Assembly (NCBI RefSeq): GCF_023073415.1
Contig: NZ_JADPJL010000008.1
Coordinates: 620,001 to 684,000, forward strand
DNA: 64,000 nucleotides
Direction: 5' to 3'
Source: Bradyrhizobium sp. 190
Lineage (GTDB): Bacteria; Pseudomonadota; Alphaproteobacteria; Rhizobiales; Xanthobacteraceae
Translations under genes and position numbers: made by a program
Notes under the pieces: model-generated
Told to the model about the DNA's origin: nothing
The model's input: the letters and a program-made list of their open reading frames with translations, nothing else
The model's database searches: none
Shown here: piece by piece, positions 8,095 through 16,978 of the stretch
Layout of the letters: each line of letters begins with the position of its first letter
How positions within the stretch are numbered: the stretch's first letter is position 1

Positions 8095-8409
8095 TCAAGT
8101 ATGGTCCGACGCATCTTCGAGACCATCCAGCTCCACGAGATAGGCCAGTAGCAAGTCCCCCTGTGGCTGTGCGGCATCCCGCGCAGCTTTCCGGTAGACG
8201 GCAATTTCGTTCTCGGTCGAACGTCGAGCCCGCAGCCGCGCCTTGCCATCCCATAGAGGTGCGCCGTTTGACATCAAGCCAGCGATATCCCGGCGCAGCC
8301 AATGCTCGTGGCAAAGTTGCTGGGATTCTCGCAAGTTCTTGGCTTCGAATACGAGAGTGGGTCTTCCGCCGACCTCCAGGGTAAAAATCGCAGGCAGCAG
8401 CAGCATCAT
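8095..8409 (-). CDS. small conserved-type protein, unknown function
   Basis: A 104-residue soluble protein from ATG 8409: MMLLLPAIFTLEVGGRPTLVFEAKNLRESQQLC..., then LWDGKARLRARRSTENEIAVYRKA and a final hydrophobic strand (LLLAYLVELDG). I recognise this pattern (TLEV.G.PTL.FEAKNLREAQELC) from unnamed Bradyrhizobium proteins. A longer start at 8469 would add a hydrophobic leader with no better ribosome-binding site. No catalytic motif is visible. Confidence 0.65.
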   Translation of the reverse strand: MMLLLPAIFTLEVGGRPTLVFEAKNLRESQQLCHEHWLRRDIAGLMSNGAPLWDGKARLRARRSTENEIAVYRKAARDAAQPQGDLLLAYLVELDGLEDASDHT

Positions 8410-8549
8410 CCGGTCCAAGCCATATCTGATGACCACGAAGACACCGACGGCAACAAGGGCGCACGGCATTCCGATCCGCGGCCAGCATCTGAATACCTCA
8501 CCGCAAAATTAGCCCGTAACCCAGGTGTCGTCTGTCCGATCCCTGACAC

Positions 8550-8729
8550 ATGGCTTTCCGGAAATTGGGTCCCGAAGAAAAAGAAGCGGTCGAAGAAGCG
8601 CGCGAAGAAATCCTAGTCCGATCTGGCCAGATCGGCGGCCGGATAGGCCACCATCCAGTCGTCAAGCAATTCGTCCTCGAAATCATCGAGCGCGCGAAGT
8701 CGATGGTGCTCGGGATTTCGGGGCGGTGA
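8550..8729 (+). CDS. possible 59-residue protein
   Basis: Frame MAFRKLGPEEKEAVEEAREEILVR... ending MVLGISGR. The acidic helix and the later VVKQFVLEIIERAKSMV helix look protein-like, but there is no visible ribosome-binding site. Tentative. Confidence 0.3.
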   Translation: MAFRKLGPEEKEAVEEAREEILVRSGQIGGRIGHHPVVKQFVLEIIERAKSMVLGISGR

Positions 8730-8870
8730 GAATTTGCGGTTTCGAGGGAACGCTGGCTTTCGTGTCATCGGTCTCGCCGCTCCGTCGGCGTCCCCCGTAT
8801 GATGAGCACTAGAACGGCGAGCGGCTCATCGAGGTTCCCTGGACCTGGCGCAAGAACGAACGGGGGCTGT

Positions 8871-9635
8871 CTACGCGAGCGGCGGCTGACCGTTGGAGGC
8901 GGAAACGCCGCCATCCACGGCTACATTTGCGCCGGTCACGAAACTCGCATCGTCGCTCGCGAGAAACGCAATGACGGCGGCGACTTCGTGCGGCTCGCAA
9001 ACCCGCCCCAAAGGAATTCGTTCCCGGAACTTCGCCAGCAGTTTCTCGTCCTTTATCATATCGGTTGTCATGCCGGTCCGGGTCAGGCTGGGACAGACGG
9101 AATTTACCCGAACGCCCTTGTTGCCGAGGTCCAGCGCCAGCGACCGCGTCAGGTTCACGACGGCGCCCTTGGCGGCGTTGTAGGGGCTCGTTGCCCAGTC
9201 TCCCCCGGTTCCGGACACCGAGGCCGTATTGACAATCGAGCCGCGCGTTTTCTCGAGGTGTGGCAGGGCGGCGCGGCAGCCGAAGAAGACACCGTCGAGA
9301 TCGGTGGCCATCACCTTGCGCCACTGCTCATTGGTGATTTGGGCCGGGTTGCCGCCTTCGTAGACGCCGGCGTTGTTGATCAGGACATCCAACCGGCCAA
9401 AGCGCTTGACCACGGTCGCCACCATCACGTCAACAGCTTCGCTATCCGAGACGTCGGCGAGGTGGGCCAAGGTGAATTGCGCCGGCAGCTCCTTTGCGAC
9501 TTTGGCCAACGGCATTTCGTTGCGGTCCACCAGCGCGACATATGCGCCTTCGGATGAAAAGCGCCGTGCGGTGGCCTCGCCAATGCCCGAGGCGGCGCCC
9601 GTCACGATGACGACCTTCCCATCAAAGCGTTTCAT
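8871..9635 (-). CDS. short-chain dehydrogenase/reductase (classical SDR)
   Basis: A 254-residue classical SDR. The NAD(P)-binding motif TGAASGIG is at residues 12-19, NNAG at 87-90, and the catalytic Ser139, Tyr152 and Lys156 are all present. The usual Asn of the catalytic tetrad region (NLxG) reads Asp (TDLDG, residues 111-115). D37 after the second strand (ALVDRN) suggests NAD preference. The C-terminal IAFLASDDASFVTGANVAVDGG is the standard SDR end. Substrate is unknown; similar proteins are annotated as glucose 1-dehydrogenase or 3-oxoacyl reductase-like. Confidence 0.9.
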   Translation of the reverse strand: MKRFDGKVVIVTGAASGIGEATARRFSSEGAYVALVDRNEMPLAKVAKELPAQFTLAHLADVSDSEAVDVMVATVVKRFGRLDVLINNAGVYEGGNPAQITNEQWRKVMATDLDGVFFGCRAALPHLEKTRGSIVNTASVSGTGGDWATSPYNAAKGAVVNLTRSLALDLGNKGVRVNSVCPSLTRTGMTTDMIKDEKLLAKFRERIPLGRVCEPHEVAAVIAFLASDDASFVTGANVAVDGGVSASNGQPPLA

Positions 9636-9676
9636 GGCCGCTCATCTACGACAGGTCATCGACCAGCTTTCGCAAA

Positions 9677-10108
9677 CTAAATTTGTGCATGCTGCCCGCC
9701 GGGCCGTGAAATTCCTCTCAACGCTGCGCCAGTGCCGTTACTGCCTTGCATTAGCGCGATGTCGCCCAGCGCAATGATGCCGACGAGTCGCTTGTTGCGA
9801 TTGAGCACCGGCATGCGACGGACCTGGATGTCACCCATGATCGCGCTCACCTCGTCGAGCTCCTGATCGTCGTAGCAATACCTCACCTCGGCCGTCATCA
9901 CGTCGCCGACCCGTCCCTCCGGACCTCGGCCCATGCCGACACCGCGGATCGCGATATCCCGATCCGAGATCATGCCGACCAGACGCTCATTGTCGGTCAC
10001 CGGTAGCAACCCGACGCCTAGCGCGGCCATCGCCTGCGCGGCGTCCTTTAACGTGTCGTCGGGCGTGCAGAGTTGAACCTCAGCGGTCATCGCATCGGAA
10101 ACTTTCAT
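9677..10108 (-). CDS. CBS-pair domain protein
   Basis: A 143-residue protein made of two CBS domains (residues about 8-60 and 73-130), starting MKVSDAMTAEVQLC. Paired repeats LVGMISDRDIAIRG and LVGIIALGDIALM mark each module. Stand-alone CBS pairs bind adenosine nucleotides and act as sensors. ATG 10108 with GGAGAG upstream is preferred to a longer frame. It lies just downstream of an exported-protein gene on the same strand but beyond that gene's terminator, so it probably has its own promoter. Confidence 0.9.
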   Translation of the reverse strand: MKVSDAMTAEVQLCTPDDTLKDAAQAMAALGVGLLPVTDNERLVGMISDRDIAIRGVGMGRGPEGRVGDVMTAEVRYCYDDQELDEVSAIMGDIQVRRMPVLNRNKRLVGIIALGDIALMQGSNGTGAALRGISRPGGQHAQI

Positions 10109-10188
10109 GTGAGGCTCTCCGTTTGGCCGTTGCTTCACCGGCTTACAGGCTTCGCCGATCGCCGTTCCTGCGGGCTAATGAAAATATT

Positions 10189-10224
10189 CAGGAGAGACTT
10201 CAGACCGAGCCGAAGTCTCTCCTG
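10189..10224 (-). terminator. strong hairpin terminator after the exported-protein gene
   Basis: A 13-bp perfect inverted repeat (arm CAGGAGAGACTTC, 10-nt loop) begins 21 bp downstream of the 10246-10569 gene. Read on the minus strand it is followed by a T-rich stretch (AATATTTTC), the pattern of a Rho-independent terminator. Confidence 0.75.
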
Positions 10225-10245
10225 GGGAAGCCTCTGCTGGAATGT

Positions 10246-10569
10246 CTACCAGCGGTCATTGCCGACGCCGACGCCCACGCTCACGCCAGGGGCACGGATA
10301 CCGACGCCGGCTCGCGGCTCATCCCAGTCGCGATAGCGTCGATGCTCGATATATCGCTCGCGGGGCTGATAGGCATATGAATCGCGGACGACCACGCGGC
10401 TGCTGCCGCGGGTGCGATAGCAGCGTCCGTTGTCGTCACAGACCATGCGAACCTGCTGTATCAGGTCGGAGTTGGTGTATTCGCTGCTGGTGTAGATGTC
10501 AGACGCATTTGCGCTGCCGGTCAGGAGCGCGCCGGCGCCGGCCAGCAGGCCGATTGCGATCTTCCTCAT
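10246..10569 (-). CDS. small exported protein, unknown function
   Basis: A 107-residue protein with a signal peptide (MRKIAIGLLAGAGALLTGSANA), two mature cysteines (VCDDNGRCYR) that may form a disulphide, a basic Arg/Tyr-rich middle and a Gly-Val repeat tail (GVSVGVGVGNDRW). The ATG sits behind an ideal AAGGAGG ribosome-binding site. Proteins with this plan are common small periplasmic hypotheticals of Bradyrhizobium. Confidence 0.75.
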   Translation of the reverse strand: MRKIAIGLLAGAGALLTGSANASDIYTSSEYTNSDLIQQVRMVCDDNGRCYRTRGSSRVVVRDSYAYQPRERYIEHRRYRDWDEPRAGVGIRAPGVSVGVGVGNDRW

Positions 10570-10783
10570 AAGGTTCCTCCTTATTCGAATACTGCCCTCG
10601 GTGCTCAAAGCATCGCGCCCGCTTTGGTTCCGACGCGTGGAAGCGATGAGGCCGGAGTTCCATCGTTGCGCGCGGGGAGCAGGCGGTGTTGAGGTGCCGA
10701 TCGTAGTCGGTGGCCTGGGCGCCGTCGTCGCATAAGCAACCACAAGGCGATTCATGCGTTGGCCCATATGGAGGCATCAAGTA

Positions 10784-11239
10784 ATGACAATTGAATCGAC
10801 CCCCGTCATCTCCCACAATGCACTCGTTCTGATCGGCGACGGCCAGAAGGCGCTGTTTCTGCGCAACAAAGGCACCGCTCACCAGGTCAAGCTCGAAGTC
10901 GAGCAAATCCTGCAGCAAGACAATCCGGCAACGCGCGAGCAGGGCACCGATCGCCCCGGGCGCTCCGTTTCAAGCGTCGGCACGGCGCGAAGCGCGGTCG
11001 AGGAGGTCGACTGGCACCACATCGCAAAGGAGCGGTTCGCCGGAGAGATCGCAGAAGCGCTCTACCGTCATGCCCACGACAATCATTTCGATAAGCTCGT
11101 CGTCATCGCGCCGGCGAAGATTCTTGGAAACCTGCGCAAGGCATTTCATGCCGAGGTTACGGACAAGATAGTGGGCGAGATTCCGAAGGAATTAACGTCG
11201 CATCCGATATCGCAGATCGAAAGGCTGATAGCGGCCTAG
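10784..11239 (+). CDS. host attachment family protein
   Basis: A 151-residue soluble protein of the Host_attach family, named after an Agrobacterium attachment locus. Visible are LVLIGDGQKALFLRN at the N-terminus, a central polar region (GRSVSSVGTARSAVEEVDWH), and the C-terminal half HDNHFDKLVVIAPAKILGNLRKAF...V.GEIPKELTSHPISQIERLI. The sequence resembles the release-factor eRF1-like/VLRF1 fold class, so the family name may mislead on function. ATG 10784 is chosen over an upstream frame because GGAGG precedes it. Monocistronic. Confidence 0.88.
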   Translation: MTIESTPVISHNALVLIGDGQKALFLRNKGTAHQVKLEVEQILQQDNPATREQGTDRPGRSVSSVGTARSAVEEVDWHHIAKERFAGEIAEALYRHAHDNHFDKLVVIAPAKILGNLRKAFHAEVTDKIVGEIPKELTSHPISQIERLIAA

Positions 11240-11295
11240 CCATGTATCGGCTGGGCCATGGCGCGTGCAGCCTTACACGATGGGCCGAGCCGTCG

Positions 11296-12831
11296 TTATG
11301 TCACCGGGCCCGGATTGAACAATGCAAGCGAGTTAGTGAGCTTCCAGTGTTCGGCCCAGGTCTCGCGACCGCTCGCCACATCGAGCATGAGGCGGAAGAT
11401 TTCCCAGCCCACGTCTTCGATCGTCGCATCGCCGGTTGCGATGCTGCCGGCGTCAACGTCGATCAGATCGTGCCAGCGTTGCTTCAACTCGCTGCGCGTC
11501 GAGACCTTGATGACCGGCACGGCGGCAAGCCCGTAGGGCGTGCCGCGGCCGGTGGTGAAGACGTGCAGCGTCATGCCCGAGGCCAATTGCAGGGTACCGC
11601 AGACGAAATCGCTTGCCGGTGTCGCTGCAAAAATCAGTCCTTTTTGACACACTCGCTCACCCGGCGCGAGCACGCCCGCGATCGGGCTGGTGCCTGACTT
11701 GATCACCGAACCCATCGCCTTCTCGACGATGTTGGAGAGGCCGCCCTTCTTGTTGCCCGGCGTGGTGTTGGCGCTGCGGTCGGCCTCGCCGCCGGCGAGA
11801 TAGCGATCATACCAGGCCATCTCGCGCACCAGCGTATTCGCAACGTCCTGGTTCGCCGCGCGCGGCGTCAGCAAATGGATGGCGTCGCGTACTTCCGTAA
11901 CTTCGGAAAACATCACGGTGGCGCCGGCGCGCACCAGAAGATCAGCAGCAAAGCCCAGTGCCGGATTAGCTGTTACCCCCGAGAACGCATCGCTGCCGCC
12001 GCATTGCATGCCGACCACCAGCGCTGACGCCGGGCAGGTTTCGCGGCGGCGCTGGTTCAATATCTTGAGGCGCGCCTCGGCCATCTGCACGATGTCCTCG
12101 ACGATTTCGCCGAAGCCCGTGAGGCCTTCGTCCTGCATCCGCATGATTTCGTCGTCCGCGTTCATGCCCTCCGGCAGCAACAGTTCGGGCTGCAGCTTCT
12201 CGCAGCCGAGGCCGACGATCATTACCTCGCCGCCGAAATTGGGATTGCGGGCCAGGTTCTGCAGCGTGCGGATCGGCACGGCGGCGCCGGGCGCGTTGAT
12301 CGCGACCCCGCAGCCATAGGCATGCGTGACCGCCACCACGTCGTCGACGTTGGGATATTTTGGCAATAGCTCCTTGCGAATCCGGTCCAGTGCGAACTCG
12401 ACCGTACCGGCGACGCATTGCACGCTGGTCGAGATCGCGAGGATGTTGCGGGTGCCGACCGAACCGTCGGCATTGCGATAGCCTTCGAACGTGTAGCCTT
12501 CGAGCGGCGCCAGCCTGATCGCCCCGCCGTTCGGCGTCGGCAGATTCTCGAACGACGGCGCGTCGGGCATTTGCACCAGTGATTCCTTGACCCAACTGCC
12601 CCTCGCGATCGGCGCGGCGGCATGGCCAATGACCTCGCCGTAGCGGCGAATGACTTCGCCCTCTTGGATGTCGGCGAGGGCAACCTTGTGGCCTTGCGGG
12701 ATCTGCTCGACCAGCCGCAAGCCGCACGCGAACTCAGCGTCCCGGTGCAGGCCTCCGCGGTTCGCGACGATCGCGACGTTATCGTCCGCGTGCATGCGGA
12801 TGTAGAGCGGCTTCGCGGTGACGGGCTGCAT
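11296..12831 (-). CDS. garD: galactarate dehydratase (UxaA/GarD family)
   Basis: A 511-residue full-length enzyme of the altronate/galactarate dehydratase family. The N-terminal SAF-like domain (about residues 8-80) is followed by the catalytic domain, with conserved cysteine motifs [16 protein letters not shown] and [17 protein letters not shown] that bind the metal centre. Galactarate dehydratase removes water from D-galactarate to give 5-dehydro-4-deoxyglucarate. The next enzyme, KdgD, is encoded at 21113-22063, supporting galactarate over altronate as substrate. The single-polypeptide length also fits GarD. It is divergent from the FadR-type regulator at 13118. Confidence 0.9.
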   Translation of the reverse strand: MQPVTAKPLYIRMHADDNVAIVANRGGLHRDAEFACGLRLVEQIPQGHKVALADIQEGEVIRRYGEVIGHAAAPIARGSWVKESLVQMPDAPSFENLPTPNGGAIRLAPLEGYTFEGYRNADGSVGTRNILAISTSVQCVAGTVEFALDRIRKELLPKYPNVDDVVAVTHAYGCGVAINAPGAAVPIRTLQNLARNPNFGGEVMIVGLGCEKLQPELLLPEGMNADDEIMRMQDEGLTGFGEIVEDIVQMAEARLKILNQRRRETCPASALVVGMQCGGSDAFSGVTANPALGFAADLLVRAGATVMFSEVTEVRDAIHLLTPRAANQDVANTLVREMAWYDRYLAGGEADRSANTTPGNKKGGLSNIVEKAMGSVIKSGTSPIAGVLAPGERVCQKGLIFAATPASDFVCGTLQLASGMTLHVFTTGRGTPYGLAAVPVIKVSTRSELKQRWHDLIDVDAGSIATGDATIEDVGWEIFRLMLDVASGRETWAEHWKLTNSLALFNPGPVT

Positions 12832-13017
12832 GTCGAATCCTTAGTTCACTGAAGGCATCAGGCAACGCGTAGCTGCGCGGCATGATCGAGGCAATCAAGG
12901 TCAAACCGCGCGCCTGATCAAGCAGCTCTTCAGACAGGATACTGGCGGGTATAAGCTCGGCGGTAGGCTGTATGGGAAACTAATCCTCGGATCGAATTTC
13001 AGCGCCTGCGGAACCAA

Positions 13018-13036
13018 TAGTAAAATAATATTACTA
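13018..13036. promoter_or_regulatory. AT-rich palindrome, candidate operator between garD and its regulator
   Basis: A 19-bp near-palindrome TAGTAAAATAATATTACTA (8 of 9 positions paired around a central A) in an otherwise GC-rich 286-bp divergent intergenic region (12832-13117). It is a natural candidate binding site for the FadR/GntR regulator encoded from 13118. I see no other gene in this gap. Confidence 0.55.
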
Positions 13037-13117
13037 GTCACCACGGATCTTCCGTGAAATATTGCCCGCGCTGTCGCCAATGGACAGCCAAAAAGGTGCC
13101 TCATACCGATTTCGGGG

Positions 13118-13906
13118 ATGGAAACCATGACGTCCCGGCTTGTCGTCATCCCGACGCGGCGCGCGCATTCCAACCACGCCGAGGTTGCCCGCAGCATCGG
13201 CGTCGACATCATTGCCGGCCGTTACGCCGAAGGCGGCCGCCTGCCGGGCGATGCCGAACTCACGGCGATGTTCGGCGTGTCACGGCCGGTGTTGCGCGAG
13301 AGTGTCAAGACGCTGGTTGCGAAGGGGCTGCTCACCACCAAGGCGCGGGTCGGCACCGTGGTGCGCGAGCGCGGCGCCTGGAACATGTTCGACGCCGATG
13401 TGCTGGCCTGGCATCTCGATGCCGGCATCGACCGGCGCTTTCTCAACGATCTCGCCGAAATCCGGCTCGCGGTCGAACCGCGCGCCGCCGCGCTCGCGGC
13501 CGGCCGCCGCTCGGAGGCCGACATCGCCGAACTCCATCGAAGCATGGCGCGAATGCGGGCGGAGGCCTCCGACTCCGTTGGTTTTGCCGACGGCGATCTT
13601 GCCCTGCATCTGGCCGTCGCCAACGCCTCCGGCAATTTGTTCATGCGCTCGATCGGCAATGTCATCGAGGCGGCGCTGCGCGCCTCATTCCTGCTCAGCG
13701 CGCCCGTTGAAACGCAGGACCGCGAGACGGTGCTGTTATGGCACCAGCGTATTGTCGATGCGATCGAGAGCGGCGATGCCGAGGCAGCCACCGCCGCCAT
13801 GATCGAGGTGATTCACAATGGATTGCGCCGTCATGAGGGAACGCCGGCATCATCAGGCGCTGCGCCTGCGACATCAGCGGCCGTCGAGTCCGGAGAGCAA
13901 TCATGA
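13118..13906 (+). CDS. FadR-subfamily GntR transcriptional regulator
   Basis: A 262-residue regulator. The N-terminal winged helix (about residues 18-88; RLPGDAELTAMFGVSRPVLRESVKTLVAKGLL) has the GntR signature, and a C-terminal FCD-type helical ligand domain (about 100-235) carries LRASF and HQRIVDAIESGD motifs. Such regulators usually repress sugar-acid genes and release DNA on binding the acid. The gene overlaps the dehydrogenase gene at 13903 by 4 bp, placing it at the head of the sugar oxidation operon, and faces garD, so both directions are likely controlled. ATG 13127 is an alternative start. Confidence 0.9.
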   Translation: METMTSRLVVIPTRRAHSNHAEVARSIGVDIIAGRYAEGGRLPGDAELTAMFGVSRPVLRESVKTLVAKGLLTTKARVGTVVRERGAWNMFDADVLAWHLDAGIDRRFLNDLAEIRLAVEPRAAALAAGRRSEADIAELHRSMARMRAEASDSVGFADGDLALHLAVANASGNLFMRSIGNVIEAALRASFLLSAPVETQDRETVLLWHQRIVDAIESGDAEAATAAMIEVIHNGLRRHEGTPASSGAAPATSAAVESGEQS

Positions 13907-14835
13907 ACCCGCTTCGCGTCGCCATCGTTGGCTTCGGCAAGATTGCCCGCGACCAGCATGTGCCGGCAATCGCTGCGACTGACGGCGTGGAGCTGGTTGC
14001 CGTCGCCAGCCGCAATGCCTCGCTTCCGGGCGTGCCGCATGCGGCGACGCTCGATGAGCTGCTGCGCGACGGTCCGGAAATCGATGCGGTGGCGCTGTGC
14101 ACCCCGCCGCAAGTTCGCCACGCGCAGGCGGCGATGGCGCTTGCCGCCGGCAAGCATGTAATGCTGGAAAAGCCGCCGGGAGCCACGGTGGCTGAAATCA
14201 ATCCGCTCGTGACCGCCGCGAGGGCTGCGCAACGCACGCTGTTCGCCACGTGGCACTCGCGCTTTGCTCCGGCCGTGGAGCCGGCGCGGCAACTGCTCGC
14301 CGGCCGGCAGGTCACATCAGTCAAAATTACCTGGAAGGAAGACGTGCGGGTCTGGCATCCGGGGCAGGCCTGGATCTTTGAGGCGGGCGGGCTCGGCGTG
14401 TTCGACCCCGGCATCAACGCGCTTTCGATCCTGACGCGCATCTTGCCGCAGCCATTATTCGTGACGTCGGCCGATCTCGCATTCCCCGCCAATCGCGACG
14501 CGCCGATTGCCGCTACCCTTGCGCTCAGCGATGCGCGGGGCCTGAAGATCACGGCCGAACTCGACTTCCTCCAGACCGGCCCGCAGAGCTGGGACATTGA
14601 TCTCGACACTGATAGTGGCCCGGTCACCCTGTCCATGGGTGGAGCAAGGTTGCGGGCAGGGGGCAAGCAACTGGTCGATGCTCCCGATGCCGAATATGCC
14701 GGGCTCTATCGCCGCTTCCGCGAACTCTGCGCAACCGGCGAGGCCGACGTCGATCTGGCGCCGCTCCAACTCGTTGCCGACGGGTTCTTGCTGGGACGAC
14801 GCCGCATCGTCGAGCCATTCGAGGACGCGGCATGA
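13903..14835 (+). CDS. Gfo/Idh/MocA oxidoreductase, likely D-galactose/L-arabinose 1-dehydrogenase
   Basis: A 310-residue NAD(P)-dependent oxidoreductase. The Rossmann motif VGFGKIA lies at residues 9-15 and the EKP catalytic-lysine motif at 89-91. Length and sequence fit the aldose 1-dehydrogenases that convert D-galactose or L-arabinose to the lactone. The next two genes encode a mutarotase and an SMP-30-type lactonase, then a ChvE-type importer, which is the expected order for a non-phosphorylative sugar oxidation operon. The substrate (galactose, arabinose or both) is inferred. Starts with ATGA overlap to the regulator. Confidence 0.87.
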   Translation: MNPLRVAIVGFGKIARDQHVPAIAATDGVELVAVASRNASLPGVPHAATLDELLRDGPEIDAVALCTPPQVRHAQAAMALAAGKHVMLEKPPGATVAEINPLVTAARAAQRTLFATWHSRFAPAVEPARQLLAGRQVTSVKITWKEDVRVWHPGQAWIFEAGGLGVFDPGINALSILTRILPQPLFVTSADLAFPANRDAPIAATLALSDARGLKITAELDFLQTGPQSWDIDLDTDSGPVTLSMGGARLRAGGKQLVDAPDAEYAGLYRRFRELCATGEADVDLAPLQLVADGFLLGRRRIVEPFEDAA

Positions 14836-15971
14836 ATGCTCCGTCCGTCCCTCGCGTGGCGCGTTCCCGCTTTGGCGTCCTGCCTGACGGCACCGAGGTC
14901 GAGCGCGTGACCCTGCACGCCGCGGATGGGCTGGAAGCGCGCATCATCACCTATGGCGCGAGCTTGCAAGCTTTGCTGGTGCCGGATACTGCCGGACATC
15001 GCGACGACATCGTGCTCGGTCATGACGCGTTCGAGGGATATCTCGCCCGCCGGCAGTTCTTCGGGGCGACGGTCGGGCGTTACGCTAATCGCATTGCCGG
15101 CGCGCGCTTTGTGCTCGACGGCGCCAAGGTGCAACTCGCGGCCAATAACGGGGCTAATGCGTTGCATGGCGGGCTGGAGGGCTTTGATCGCCGTAACTGG
15201 CGCATTGTCCGGATCGATGATGGAGATCAGCCGGCCGTGACGCTTGCCTATACCAGCGCCGATCGTGAGGAGGGGTATCCCGGCACGCTGGATGTGGAGG
15301 TGACCTGGCGCCTTACGCGCCCGATGGAACTATTGCTCGACATGACCGCGCGAACCGATCGTCCTACTGTGGTCAATCTCACCAATCACAGCTTCTTCAA
15401 TCTCGCCGGTGCGCGGTCGGGCCGCGACATCCTCGATCATCACCTCAGCGTGGCAGCGGATCATTTCCTCGCTATCGATGCCGGTGCAATCCCGCTGCCG
15501 CAGCCGCCCAGCGAGGTCGCCGGCACGCCATTCGACTTTCGCGAAGGCTTCGAGGTCGGCGCGCGCATCCGCAACGACCATCCGCAATTGCGCGTGGGCC
15601 GTGGCTACGATCACAATTTCTGTCTCGTGCCGGCAGATGGCGAGCCTTGCTTTGCCGCGCGGCTTGCCGAGCCAACCTCCGGCCGGGTGCTCGAACTGTT
15701 CACCAACCAGCCGGGCTTGCAGGTCTATTCCGGAAATTTCCTCGATGGTACCACCGCCGGAAAGGGTGGCCGCCTCTATCGCCAATCCGATGCCATTTGC
15801 CTAGAGCCGCACGCCTGGCCCAACACGCCAAACCGGCCCGACTTCCCGACGGCACGGCTTTCGCCGGGCGAGGTCTATCGTCACACCACGTCGTACCGCT
15901 TCACGCATGTAGTCAAGGGCGCAATCGGAACACAATCCGAGGTAGAGTTGCCTGATAGGAGCGGGCGATGA
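14832..15971 (+). CDS. galM: aldose 1-epimerase (mutarotase)
   Basis: A 379-residue galactose mutarotase-like enzyme. Motifs are GRYANRIAGA near residues 77-86, NALHGG, the catalytic His in TNHSFFNLAG, the YDHNFCL motif and the general-base Glu in CLEPHAWPNTPNRPDFP. It interconverts alpha and beta anomers so that imported sugar can be used by the neighbouring 1-dehydrogenase. It overlaps both neighbours by 4 bp (ATGA and the reverse), indicating translational coupling. Confidence 0.93.
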   Translation: MNAPSVPRVARSRFGVLPDGTEVERVTLHAADGLEARIITYGASLQALLVPDTAGHRDDIVLGHDAFEGYLARRQFFGATVGRYANRIAGARFVLDGAKVQLAANNGANALHGGLEGFDRRNWRIVRIDDGDQPAVTLAYTSADREEGYPGTLDVEVTWRLTRPMELLLDMTARTDRPTVVNLTNHSFFNLAGARSGRDILDHHLSVAADHFLAIDAGAIPLPQPPSEVAGTPFDFREGFEVGARIRNDHPQLRVGRGYDHNFCLVPADGEPCFAARLAEPTSGRVLELFTNQPGLQVYSGNFLDGTTAGKGGRLYRQSDAICLEPHAWPNTPNRPDFPTARLSPGEVYRHTTSYRFTHVVKGAIGTQSEVELPDRSGR

Positions 15972-16870
15972 TCGGTGGTTCCAGGATGGAAGAGGTGCCG
16001 ACGGCCGTTCTCTGCGGTGAGCGATGCCATCTGGGCGAGGGCCCGACCTACGACGCGGCGACCGACACGGCCTGGTGGTTCGACATCATCGAACGCCGGC
16101 TGTTCGAGGCGCGGCTCGGCGCCGGTCAGACTACCATCCATTCCCTCGACGTCATGGGCAGCGCGCTTGGGCGGATCGACGCGCATCGTCAGCTTCTCGT
16201 CGCCGATGACGGTCTCTATATCCGCGATATAGCGGATGGGCGAATGACACTGTACCGTCCGCTTGAAGCCGACAATGCCGCAACGCGTTCGAACGATGCC
16301 CGGGTTCATCCATCCGGCACGTTCTGGATCGGCACCATGGGCCGCCAGGCCGAGCGGGGGCTGGGCGCCATCTATGCGCTGTACCGCGGTGAGCTGTCGC
16401 GCCTCTATGAAAGCATCACTATCCCGAACGCGATCTGCTTCTCGCCGGACGGGACTATCGGCTATTTCGCTGACACCGGGAAGAATGTGCTGTTCCGCGT
16501 CGATCTCGATGCGGCGACCGGCCTGCCGCGCGGCGAGCCCTCCGCGCTGATCACCCGGCGGGGCGGCGGCGGCATCGACGGCGCGGTGGTCGATGCTGAC
16601 GGGCTGATCTGGAATGCGCGCTGGGGCGGCGGCTGCATTGACGTCTACAGCCCGCAAGGTGAGCACCTGCGGGCGCTCCGCGTTCCGGCACGTCAGTCGA
16701 GTTGTCCTGCTTTTGTCGGGCACGATCTCTCGCGTCTGCTTGTCACCTCGGCCTGGCAGGGGATGGCGGAGGACGCGAAGCGCGCCGATCCCGATCATGG
16801 CCGAACCTTCGTGCTCGATGTCGCCGCACGTGGTCGCCCTGAACCAGACGTAAAACTTGCAACGGGTTGA
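15968..16870 (+). CDS. SMP-30/gluconolactonase family sugar lactonase
   Basis: A 300-residue six-bladed propeller lactonase. The metal-binding Glu in the N-terminal LGEGPTYD motif, the RSNDARVHPSGTFWIGTM segment, IPNAICFSPDG and DGAVVDADGLIWNARWGG are typical of the family and its divalent metal site. It should hydrolyse the galactono- or arabinono-lactone made by the upstream dehydrogenase. It overlaps the epimerase gene by 4 bp and ends 108 bp before the ABC importer genes. Confidence 0.92.
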   Translation: MIGGSRMEEVPTAVLCGERCHLGEGPTYDAATDTAWWFDIIERRLFEARLGAGQTTIHSLDVMGSALGRIDAHRQLLVADDGLYIRDIADGRMTLYRPLEADNAATRSNDARVHPSGTFWIGTMGRQAERGLGAIYALYRGELSRLYESITIPNAICFSPDGTIGYFADTGKNVLFRVDLDAATGLPRGEPSALITRRGGGGIDGAVVDADGLIWNARWGGGCIDVYSPQGEHLRALRVPARQSSCPAFVGHDLSRLLVTSAWQGMAEDAKRADPDHGRTFVLDVAARGRPEPDVKLATG

Positions 16871-16978
16871 CGGAGGAAGGCGAGGCGCGGCAGCCAAACG
16901 CGCAGACGACTGAGTTTCAAGAACCGCATTCAGCGGTCCGACGATCCAGGAACCATAGATCCTCGAAGGGAGTGAAGC

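Noticed and set aside
7601..8488. 295-codon minus-strand frame
   Set aside because: Antisense to the Nudix gene and out of frame with the better-supported 8095-8409 gene.
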